This document shows positions 44,796 through 52,726 of a stretch of DNA of 64,000 nucleotides, piece after piece; the first letter of the stretch is position 1; each line of letters begins with the position of its first letter. The DNA lies in the NCBI GenBank assembly GCA_963665705.1, contig OY762448.1, forward strand, positions 248,001 through 312,000. Reading direction: 5' to 3'. The translations under genes and the position numbers were made by a program. Origin of the DNA: Saccharicrinis sp963665705. GTDB lineage: Bacteria > Bacteroidota > Bacteroidia > Bacteroidales > Marinilabiliaceae. Under the pieces are notes generated by a model. The model was not told the DNA's origin, did no database searches, and saw only the letters and a program-made list of their open reading frames with translations.

Positions 44796-46244
44796 ATGGG
44801 AAATAAGGTTGTTGAAAATACTCCTAAACGAATAAGTGGAAGACGAATTGTGATGCGGCATTTGCTGTCGGACCTTATTGCGCTTGTTGTAAGCCATTTG
44901 ATTTTTGTTGGGAAATATTCGTTCATCAAAACAGAAGTGGAAAACTTATTTCAAGATCAATTTTTAATTCGTTTTTCTCCTGTGGTATTTATAGGGGGTA
45001 TAATTATCGTATGGATTTTTGCTTTTTATTTGGCTGGAAACTATCATAATTTAGCCCGGCGCTCAGGCATGCAAATTATAGGTCCAACTATATTTACTAC
45101 ATTTATTGTTACGTTATTGCTTTTTTATTTTTTGATTGGAGAACATTGTTTTGATATTCAAGATATTTACTTGCAAATGTCAATGCAGTACTTTGTTAGT
45201 GTTTGCGGATTTGTTTTTTTGTTTAGGTTGGGATTGATATGGTATTTTCAATATTTAATTCAAAAAGGACAAGTTGGTTATTATGGAATTTTGATAGGAA
45301 ATAATGATAAGGCCTTGGAGTTGGCAAAAGACTATTACTCAACACTTTCAAAAAGTGGATTCCGATATGTTGGCTATATTTCAGAGAGTAATGATGGAGA
45401 AGATTTGTCAGAATATATTCCTTATCTGGGAGAGCTATCTGATTTACCAAATATTTTAAAAGCAATTTCTTTTGATGATGCTCTGATTGTTTTAAAAAAT
45501 AATCATGCAAGAACAGTTAATAGAATTATAAATACACTTAAAGTAAAGGATTGTTTTATTCGGTTATCAGCCAATTTAAGTGATATTATTGAGCGTAAAA
45601 TAGGTACTTCAAATCTTGAGTTTTTACCTTATATTACCTTTGTTAATAATAAGATGCCTATTTGGCAAGTGGTACTGAAAAGGATAATGGATATCTTTTT
45701 ATCCTTGATAGTTATTATTCTATTTTCGCCTTTGTATGTCCTGCTAGCTATCCTGGTAAAGATTTCTTCACGAGGGGGTGTTTTTTACAGACAGATACGA
45801 ATTACAAAGAATAAAAAACCATTTATGCTCTATAAATTCAGGTCGATGTATGCAGATGCAGAAAAAGATGGGCCGGCATTATCCTCAATAGATGACCCTA
45901 GAATTACACCATTGGGAAAGTATTTACGCAGATGGCATCTGGATGAATTACCTCAGTTTTTTAACGTGATTGTTGGGGATATGTCATTAGTTGGTCCACG
46001 GCCAGAAAGAAAGTACTTTATTGATCAGATATTGTCTCATGCTCCTCATTACGATCAATTGTTTAGCGTAAAACCAGGTATTACATCATGGGGAATGGTA
46101 AAATTTGGTTATGCTGAAAATGTGGAAGAAATGGTAAAAAGACTTCAGTATGATATTATATATTTAGAAAACAGAACTTTAGTTGTGGATATGAAGATTT
46201 TATTATACACCTTACGTTCTATTTTTAAAGGAGATGGAAAGTAA
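44796..46244 (+). CDS. Polyprenyl-phosphate sugar phosphotransferase (exopolysaccharide initiating)
   Basis: The protein (482 residues from ATG 44796; a GTG at 44778 is also in frame) has four N-terminal transmembrane helices, a CoA-binding-like middle domain (~145-265), a fifth helix (~300) and a bacterial sugar transferase domain with KFRSMYADAE, LRRWHLDELPQF and SLVGPRPE. It loads a hexose-1-phosphate onto undecaprenyl phosphate to start polysaccharide synthesis. No other polysaccharide genes are adjacent. The C-terminal motif GITSWGMVKFGYAEN fits the same family. Confidence 0.88.
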   Translation: MGNKVVENTPKRISGRRIVMRHLLSDLIALVVSHLIFVGKYSFIKTEVENLFQDQFLIRFSPVVFIGGIIIVWIFAFYLAGNYHNLARRSGMQIIGPTIFTTFIVTLLLFYFLIGEHCFDIQDIYLQMSMQYFVSVCGFVFLFRLGLIWYFQYLIQKGQVGYYGILIGNNDKALELAKDYYSTLSKSGFRYVGYISESNDGEDLSEYIPYLGELSDLPNILKAISFDDALIVLKNNHARTVNRIINTLKVKDCFIRLSANLSDIIERKIGTSNLEFLPYITFVNNKMPIWQVVLKRIMDIFLSLIVIILFSPLYVLLAILVKISSRGGVFYRQIRITKNKKPFMLYKFRSMYADAEKDGPALSSIDDPRITPLGKYLRRWHLDELPQFFNVIVGDMSLVGPRPERKYFIDQILSHAPHYDQLFSVKPGITSWGMVKFGYAENVEEMVKRLQYDIIYLENRTLVVDMKILLYTLRSIFKGDGK

Positions 46245-46320
46245 GATAGATATTTGTTGACATATTTATTACCCTAATATAAAGTAGGGAATTTGAGTTA
46301 TATTAGTGGATGGTTTTAAG

Positions 46321-46356
46321 AAAAACCCCTGTTTAAATATTTAAACAGGGGTTTAA
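46321..46356. terminator. Long perfect inverted repeat, bidirectional terminator
   Basis: AAACCCCTGTTTAAAT (46323-46338) and ATTTAAACAGGGGTTT (46339-46354) form a 16-bp perfect palindrome between the convergent sugar transferase and GH65 genes. Confidence 0.85.
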
Positions 46357-46358
46357 TA

Positions 46359-48665
46359 TTATCGGGAAATAGTAATAGACTTATTATCTTCAACCGTAAC
46401 AGGTTTGTCGTAAACTAATAATTCTAATGGTCGTTCGGAATGTGAAATAATTTCAATTTCCTTTTCATTAACTCTTACTTCAAGATCCTTACCCTTAAAT
46501 CGAATGCGGAATGCGTATTCTTCCCACTGTTCTGGGATTACCGGATTTAAATAAAGTTTCTCGTCATAAGCACGTTTTCCACCAAAACCTTCAACTATAG
46601 ACATCCATGTTCCAGCCATACTTGTAATATGAAGCCCTTCGTGAACTTCTGCATTATAATCATCAAGATCTAAACGAGAGGTGCGAAGATACATTTCATA
46701 TGCTTTCTCTATTTTTCCAAGTTTAGATGCTAATACAGAGTGTACACAAGGAGAAAGAGATGATTCATGAACAGTACGAGGTTCATAGAAATCAAAATTT
46801 CTAATTAGTTCCTCTTTCGAGAATTGCTCTTCCAGAACATACATTCCCTGTAAGGTATCTGCTTGTTTAATAAAGTTAGAACGAAGAATTCTATCCCATG
46901 ACCAGTGTTGGTTTATCGGACGTTCAGCAGGATCAAGATCATCTGCCATAATTTGCTCTTTGTCCATAAATCCATCCTGTTGCATAAATACCTTTAACTC
47001 TTCATTATAAGGGTAATGCATTTTTTCTACAATGTCTGTCCAACGTACAGTTTCTTCTTCGTTGAAGTTCATTACAGATTTTAGTTCCTCATATCTCTGA
47101 GGATTATTGATTTTAACATATTCTAATGACTCTTTAGTGTATTGTAAACACCAGGTGGCCATTTTATTAGTGTACCAGTTATTGTTAATGTTATTTTCAT
47201 ACTCATTAGGTCCGGTAACACCAAGCATTACATATTTTTTGCGCGCTTCAGAGAAAGTAATTCTTTGGCTCCAAAATCTTGAAATACCTACTAATACTTC
47301 TAAGCCGTACTCTTCTAAATATTTTTTATCTCCAGTGTGGCGGATATAATTATGAATGGCATAAGCAATAGCTCCATTTCTGTGAATTTCTTCAAAAGTA
47401 ATTTCCCACTCATTATGACATTCTTCTCCATTTGCGGTAACCATTGGATAAAGAGCGGCACCATTTTTAAAACCTAATTTTTCTGCATTTTCAATGGCTC
47501 TTGGTAAGTGCTTATATCTATAAATTAATAGTTGCCTGGTTACTTTTGATGGAGATGTCATTAAAAAGAAAGGGATGCAATATGCTTCTGTATCCCAATA
47601 GGTAGTTCCACCGTATTTTTCTCCGGTAAACCCTTTGGGGCCTACATTTAGTCTTTCATCTTCTCCAGTATAAGTTTGGTTTAGGTGAAATATATTAAAA
47701 CGAATTGCCTGTTGTGCAGCTACATCCCCTTTAATAATAATATCACTATGTACCCATTTTTCATCCCATTTTTGTTTATGGTCTTCAAATAGTTTGTCAA
47801 AACCTTTATGGCATGCAAAAGAAGCTAATTCTTCTGCCTGACTTTTTAAGGCATCAGTACTGTAGTTTAGTGATGATGTTACACCTACAAATTTTTCAAT
47901 GCATAAAGTATCACCTTGTTTAACTTCAACCTCAACTTGATTTCCTACCCATTTATTTAGTTGGATTACTTCCGAATTAGTTTTAAGTGCCTTTTCATTA
48001 AGTTTTACCAAATATTTCATGGCAAATCCACATCTGAAGTCAGATTTTTTGGTTTGAGATTCAAGATAGGCGAATCCATCTTCTGCCTGAACATCAAGAA
48101 CATTCCAAAACTTCTCGTCGTAGTTGGAATCTTCATTTTCTATATCGCCATCAATATAAGGAGTAAAGCTTATCTTACCACTGAAATTAACAGGAGTTAC
48201 ACTATATCTAATGGCACCATTCTCAGTATCAGCCATTGATACAAAACGTTTTGCCTTTACTAAAACTTTTTTACCTCCATCCAGAGTTGCTGTAAACTCT
48301 CTTAAAAGAAAGCCTTCTTTCATGTTTAATGTGCGAGTAAATTGATCTACCGTACATTTATTTAAATCTAATTCAGATCCATCAATATTTACATTGATAC
48401 CTATCCAGTTTGGTGAGTTCAATACTTTTGCAAAGTATTCAGGATATCCGTTTTTCCACCATCCAACTCTTGTTTTATCTGGATAATATACACCTGCAAC
48501 ATAACTTCCTTGTAAGCTTTCTCCTGAATATTTTTCTTCAAAATTAGCTCGCTGCCCCATTTTCCCATTCCCAATACTGAAAATACTCTCTGATGCTTGA
48601 TGATTATTAGGATTGAATCCTTCTTCAATTATACACCATTCATCATATTTAAGATATTTCTTCAT
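46359..48665 (-). CDS. GH65 maltose phosphorylase-type enzyme
   Basis: The 768-residue protein has the GH65 plan: N-terminal beta-sandwich (~1-260), linker and (alpha/alpha)6 barrel (~300-690), small C-terminal sheet. YWDTEAYCIPFF and the acid Glu in FEEIHRNGA form the active site. It likely converts maltose plus phosphate to glucose and beta-glucose-1-phosphate, since a beta-phosphoglucomutase is encoded 20 bp upstream and a sugar permease precedes that. Trehalose or kojibiose phosphorylase cannot be excluded from sequence, but the starch locus favours maltose. Confidence 0.92.
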   Translation of the reverse strand: MKKYLKYDEWCIIEEGFNPNNHQASESIFSIGNGKMGQRANFEEKYSGESLQGSYVAGVYYPDKTRVGWWKNGYPEYFAKVLNSPNWIGINVNIDGSELDLNKCTVDQFTRTLNMKEGFLLREFTATLDGGKKVLVKAKRFVSMADTENGAIRYSVTPVNFSGKISFTPYIDGDIENEDSNYDEKFWNVLDVQAEDGFAYLESQTKKSDFRCGFAMKYLVKLNEKALKTNSEVIQLNKWVGNQVEVEVKQGDTLCIEKFVGVTSSLNYSTDALKSQAEELASFACHKGFDKLFEDHKQKWDEKWVHSDIIIKGDVAAQQAIRFNIFHLNQTYTGEDERLNVGPKGFTGEKYGGTTYWDTEAYCIPFFLMTSPSKVTRQLLIYRYKHLPRAIENAEKLGFKNGAALYPMVTANGEECHNEWEITFEEIHRNGAIAYAIHNYIRHTGDKKYLEEYGLEVLVGISRFWSQRITFSEARKKYVMLGVTGPNEYENNINNNWYTNKMATWCLQYTKESLEYVKINNPQRYEELKSVMNFNEEETVRWTDIVEKMHYPYNEELKVFMQQDGFMDKEQIMADDLDPAERPINQHWSWDRILRSNFIKQADTLQGMYVLEEQFSKEELIRNFDFYEPRTVHESSLSPCVHSVLASKLGKIEKAYEMYLRTSRLDLDDYNAEVHEGLHITSMAGTWMSIVEGFGGKRAYDEKLYLNPVIPEQWEEYAFRIRFKGKDLEVRVNEKEIEIISHSERPLELLVYDKPVTVEDNKSITISR

Positions 48666-48685
48666 AATGTCATTGTTTAAGTTGT

Positions 48686-49342
48686 TTAGCTACTGAGACT
48701 TTTAAGCATGGTTATATTCATTTTGTGAAGTCCGTCTACAACAAAATTTGCTTTGTTTAATATTTCAGGACTTCCAATACCAACGCATTTCATACCACCT
48801 GCAATAGCAGCCTCAATTCCTGCTTCTGCATCTTCAAAAACAACACATTCACTAGGTGATACATTTAAAGCTTCAGCACCTTTTAAAAATACTTCGGGGT
48901 CTGGTTTTGCCTTTGAAACTTTTGTTCCATCAATAATAGCTTCAAAGTAAGATGTTAATTCTAGCCTTTCAAGAATGGTCATGGCATTTTTACTTGCCGA
49001 TCCTAAGGCTATTTTTATTCCTTCCTTGTTTAATGATTCTAAAAATTCTTTGGTTCCCGGAAGAATTTCTTCAGGACCCATTTTTAATATATATGACAGG
49101 TAATTTTCGTTCTTCTTTGTAGCCAAGTCAAGTTTTTCCTCTTCACTTTTAACTACATTTCCAATTGATAGTAAAATATCTAAAGAAGTCATTCTGCTTA
49201 CTCCTTTTAATCTTTCATTATCATCCAGTGTAAAATCAAATCCCATTTCATTTGCCAATTCTTTCCAAGCTATGTAATGATATTTTGCGGTATCAACAAT
49301 TACTCCATCTAAATCGAAAAGGCATGCTTTTATTTTACCCAT
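48686..49342 (-). CDS. pgmB: Beta-phosphoglucomutase
   Basis: A 218-residue HAD-fold enzyme. The nucleophile Asp is D10 in FDLDGVIVD, the general acid/base is D12, and GSASKN and KAKPDPEVF, then VVFEDAEAGIEAA complete the HAD motifs. The KGVSR segment in the cap is typical of beta-PGM. It turns beta-glucose-1-phosphate from the GH65 enzyme into glucose-6-phosphate. It is the middle gene of the permease-pgmB-GH65 transcript. Confidence 0.93.
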   Translation of the reverse strand: MGKIKACLFDLDGVIVDTAKYHYIAWKELANEMGFDFTLDDNERLKGVSRMTSLDILLSIGNVVKSEEEKLDLATKKNENYLSYILKMGPEEILPGTKEFLESLNKEGIKIALGSASKNAMTILERLELTSYFEAIIDGTKVSKAKPDPEVFLKGAEALNVSPSECVVFEDAEAGIEAAIAGGMKCVGIGSPEILNKANFVVDGLHKMNITMLKSLSS

Positions 49343-49417
49343 GTTGCTCTAATTAGTTGTTATAAATTTTAAATCCATGATAAATTGAAATCTAAAAGAT
49401 CTTTATTTAATCTTAAA

Positions 49418-50815
49418 TTATTGGTTTGACTTTTGAGGTTTTACAAAGACTACAGATAGTGCTCCTAAAAACATACTAAGTCCTGCAATAACTAACATAA
49501 AAATAGCTTCTCCATTAAAGAAGTGTTTTAGTATAGAACCAGCTATCAAACCACTTATTATTTGAGGTCCTGCAATTGTAAAATTGAAAATCCCCATAAA
49601 AACGCCCATTTTATCAGCAGGAAGAGATTCTGATAAGATGGCATAAGGCATTGCTAAAATTCCAGCCCAAGCAATCCCAACTCCAACCATTGGTAACATC
49701 CATAGTAATCCACTAGATGGAACATCAACCTGTGTAAAAAATAGATTTACATGTACCATATCGCCACCTTTAAATAAAAACATTGAAGTATATGCAATAC
49801 CACCAATGAGTAATGCCAGACTGTATACGGTTTTTCTTCCAACTTTATTGGCTAACCGGCTCATGAATACGGAAAATATGGCTGCGAATAAACTATAACC
49901 TGCGAATAGGATACCAATCCAGTCACCAGCATCTTGAGCCGCTTTTGATGTACTATCTCCAATTTCACATCCCCAAACGTGTTGCGAAACTGCGGGTGTT
50001 GTATATACCCACATGATATACATAGCAAACCAACTGAAAAATTGAACAATGGCTAATTGTAGCATTGTTTTTGGCGTGATTTTTAAGAGTCTGAAAAAAC
50101 CTAAGATCCCTTTATATTTTGGATCTATTTCTGCCTTTGTATCAATTCCTTTGTATTCAGCATATTCCTCTGGCGGATATTCTTTTGTTTTAAAAACAGT
50201 CCATAATACAGATAACAATAAAGCACTTCCTCCAATATAGAATGACCATATTACTGATGGAGGGACTTGTCCATCAGGTGCGGTATTTGAAATATTAAGA
50301 AGGTTTGTTAAAACAAATGGCAGAATTGAACCAAGTACAGCCCCTGCGTTTATTAAAAAGCTTTGTGTAGAATAACCAATATTACGTTGCTCTGCAGGAG
50401 TCATATCTGCAACTAAAGCTCTAAATGGTTGCATTGTAATATTAAATGAACCGTCCATTAATGCAAACATTACTAAGCCAAATAATAATACAGGCATGAT
50501 AGATACAACTATAGATGCATTGGGCATTAAGAACATCGCTAATGCAGCAATGATTGCACCGCCTAATATATAAGGGCTTCTTCTTCCAAGTCTATTCCAG
50601 GTTCTATCACTTGCAGAACCAACGATAGGTTGAACGATTAATCCCATTAAAGGAGCTGCTATCCAGAACAATGGTAATGAATGTAAATCAGCACCTAAAT
50701 TTGATAAAATCCTACTAACATTTGCACTTTGCAAAGCAAAGCCCATTTGAATCCCCAGAAATCCAAAACTAACATTCCAGATTTGCCAAAAGGAAAGATG
50801 AGGCATTTTTTTCAT
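49418..50815 (-). CDS. MFS sugar permease (maltose/SLC45-like)
   Basis: The 465-residue protein has twelve hydrophobic helices and features of the SLC45-like/glycoside MFS group: SFGFLGIQMGFALQ at the N terminus, GSASDRTWNRLGRRSPYIL after helix two and a central loop with PPEEYAEYKG. Together with the GH65 and pgmB genes downstream it should import maltose across the inner membrane by proton symport. It is the first gene of the minus-strand arm of the starch locus. Confidence 0.88.
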   Translation of the reverse strand: MKKMPHLSFWQIWNVSFGFLGIQMGFALQSANVSRILSNLGADLHSLPLFWIAAPLMGLIVQPIVGSASDRTWNRLGRRSPYILGGAIIAALAMFLMPNASIVVSIMPVLLFGLVMFALMDGSFNITMQPFRALVADMTPAEQRNIGYSTQSFLINAGAVLGSILPFVLTNLLNISNTAPDGQVPPSVIWSFYIGGSALLLSVLWTVFKTKEYPPEEYAEYKGIDTKAEIDPKYKGILGFFRLLKITPKTMLQLAIVQFFSWFAMYIMWVYTTPAVSQHVWGCEIGDSTSKAAQDAGDWIGILFAGYSLFAAIFSVFMSRLANKVGRKTVYSLALLIGGIAYTSMFLFKGGDMVHVNLFFTQVDVPSSGLLWMLPMVGVGIAWAGILAMPYAILSESLPADKMGVFMGIFNFTIAGPQIISGLIAGSILKHFFNGEAIFMLVIAGLSMFLGALSVVFVKPQKSNQ

Positions 50816-51029
50816 AAATTAAATATTAATGGTAGAGGTATTTATAATGTCTAAAACTATGACAATAAAATACGTCGTATTGTTTATTAATTTGAGTAAG
50901 ATAGATGAAATGATATGAATTTCCTATATACTCAATCATGTCTATAAAGAGTAATATGAATGCTAATCTCTGATGAGAATCCAGCTTAGGTAAGTATTAT
51001 TTTAAATTTGTCCTTTTAAAATCCGTTAA

Positions 51030-51062
51030 CAAAGATACAATATAATATAGGCAAGAAACAAA
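51030..51062 (-). promoter_or_regulatory. Promoter of the permease-pgmB-GH65 operon
   Basis: On the minus strand TTTG (51062-51059), a 21-bp spacer and TATCTTTG (51037-51030). Transcription would begin near 51023, ~208 nt upstream of the permease ATG. The long leader itself shows nothing obvious. Confidence 0.55.
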
Positions 51063-51118
51063 TAGGATAATCCAGTTAAAGAGTTGAAATAATGAAGCTT
51101 TGGTTAAGAATTCCTTTT

Positions 51119-51132
51119 TGCAATCGTTTGCA
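51119..51132. promoter_or_regulatory. LacI-type operator 1
   Basis: TGCAATCGTTTGCA is a near-palindrome with central CG, as expected for LacI/GalR-family proteins; it lies about 100 bp upstream of the predicted permease transcription start. Confidence 0.7.
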
Positions 51133-51184
51133 GTAATAATAGAAAAAAAATAAAAAAAAATAAAAGTGAGATTGGGAAAGTTTA

Positions 51185-51198
51185 TGCAACCGTTTGCA
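51185..51198. promoter_or_regulatory. LacI-type operator 2
   Basis: TGCAACCGTTTGCA, 66 bp from operator 1 centre to centre, about 170 bp upstream of the predicted start. Same core as the sites in front of susC 3. Confidence 0.7.
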
Positions 51199-51266
51199 AA
51201 ATCAATTAAAATGAAATATGATTATCCATAGAGCTTCTTTTTTAAGAAACTCTACCGGATGATTAA

Positions 51267-52283
51267 TTACAACATAGTGGATTCTCTGATGCGTAGAACC
51301 GGAGTTATAATTTTTGTTGTAGGAATATAAGTATCCTCTTTATTCTCAATTTGATTTAGTAATAGCTGAATAGCTTCTTTACCAATTTCAGTTCCTTTTT
51401 GTTCAACTGTTGATAAAGGAGGATAGGCAATGGTTGCATTAGGCCCATCTCCAAAGCCAATTACAGATATATGCTCTGGTATTTGTATGTCATTTTTCAT
51501 TAAAACCTGCATTGCAGCAATTGCAGTAGAATCATTAACGGCAAAAATGCCATCAATTTGATTGGCCATTTGCAAAATTTTTCCAGCATTTGCAAAAACA
51601 TCATCTCTGGTATCACATTTTATTACAAAATCAGGATTGTACGGAATACCATTCTCTTCCAAAGCTTTTATATAACCGTCTCTTCGTCTTTGTCCGATTA
51701 ATAAATGTGGGGGACCAGCTAAATGCAATATGTTTTTACATCCTGTTGCAATTAAGTGATGCGTAGCAATTTTTGCACCCACAAAATCATCAATAAAAAC
51801 TTTATCTGCTTCAATTTCTTCAGGAGCTCTGTCAAAGAATACAACAGGAACGCCATGATTTATTAAGTTTCGGATATGATCGAAATTTAGTGTGGTTTTA
51901 CTAAGAGACATTAATATTCCATCAACTCTATTGTCAAGCAAAGCTTGTGAGTCAATTACTTCTCGGTTATAATCTTCGTTTGATTGGCAAATCATTACAT
52001 TATAGCCTGCTGCATAAGCAACCTTTTCTATCCCGGAAATAACAGATGAAAAAAAGTGGTGAACTATTTCAGGAATAATAACGCCTAATGTGTTTGTTTT
52101 ACTTCTTCTAAGGTTTAAAGCTAATGCATTGGGGCGATAATTCATTTTTTCAGCAAAGGCCTGAACCATCCTTTTGGTTTTGGGACTAATATCAGGATGG
52201 TCTTTAAGGGCTCTTGAAACTGTGGAAGCTGAAATGCCAAGCATTTTAGCAATGTCTTTTATCGTTATTTGATGCTGAGCCAT
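51267..52283 (-). CDS. LacI-family transcriptional regulator of the starch/maltose locus
   Basis: The 338-residue protein has the LacI helix-turn-helix at the N terminus (TIKDIAKMLGISASTVSRAL, 7-26) with hinge helix NALALNLRRSKTNTLG, followed by a periplasmic-binding-protein-like sensor domain (~60-338) with FDRAPEE, GQRRRDGY and IDGIFAVND segments. It lies between the two arms of the locus, and CG-centred palindromes occur in front of both, so it very likely controls them in response to a maltose-type sugar. Operator position suggests activation. Confidence 0.92.
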   Translation of the reverse strand: MAQHQITIKDIAKMLGISASTVSRALKDHPDISPKTKRMVQAFAEKMNYRPNALALNLRRSKTNTLGVIIPEIVHHFFSSVISGIEKVAYAAGYNVMICQSNEDYNREVIDSQALLDNRVDGILMSLSKTTLNFDHIRNLINHGVPVVFFDRAPEEIEADKVFIDDFVGAKIATHHLIATGCKNILHLAGPPHLLIGQRRRDGYIKALEENGIPYNPDFVIKCDTRDDVFANAGKILQMANQIDGIFAVNDSTAIAAMQVLMKNDIQIPEHISVIGFGDGPNATIAYPPLSTVEQKGTEIGKEAIQLLLNQIENKEDTYIPTTKIITPVLRIRESTML

Positions 52284-52484
52284 ATTATTGTATGAACTTA
52301 TATTATGTGTATAAGGTATAAAATAGGTTGAAGTTTAAAGATACTACAACCTTGTTAAAAAATGCACAATATCTATAAAATCTTCCAAAAAATGACGTTT
52401 AAAAGTTATAAAACCAAAAACGATATAGTTAAAATAATAGGTGAAAACGATCTAAAAACATGTTATACAACAGGTGATTGTTTT

Positions 52485-52521
52485 GCAAACGTCCTCGCAA
52501 ACGTCCTCGCAAACGTTTGCG
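52485..52521. promoter_or_regulatory. LacI-type operator cluster, 12-bp tandem repeats
   Basis: GCAAACGT occurs at 52485, 52497 and 52509, exactly 12 bp apart, the first two followed by CCTC. The third continues to the perfect palindrome CGCAAACGTTTGCG (52508-52521). It is centred ~100 bp upstream of the predicted susC 3 start and ~220 bp upstream of lacI. Confidence 0.75.
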
Positions 52522-52562
52522 TTAAAAAATGTCAATATTTAACCCTGACGTGTTAATAAATG

Positions 52563-52594
52563 TTTATTTCGCATGCTTTTTTAATATAGATTTG
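52563..52594 (+). promoter_or_regulatory. Promoter of the starch susC operon
   Basis: TTTA (52563-52566), a 20-bp spacer and a perfect -7 element TAGATTTG (52587-52594). The predicted start near 52600 leaves a ~127-nt leader with no resemblance to leaders 1 and 2. Confidence 0.5.
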
Positions 52595-52726
52595 TAATGT
52601 CCATTTAAAGTAAAATGACTGCACAGTAATGTGTGAGTTATTATTTGAATATAAAATTCTTATAAAATCCAAAAAAATTATTTTAAAAAATTAAGCAAGT
52701 TTTTTAACTGTTAAATCTTTAATTTT

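Noticed and set aside
52362..52556. 64-codon ORF on the plus strand upstream of susC 3
   Set aside because: Its second half is a translation of the LacI operator repeats (repeating A-N-V-L), it has no signal or domain, and the operators explain the sequence better.
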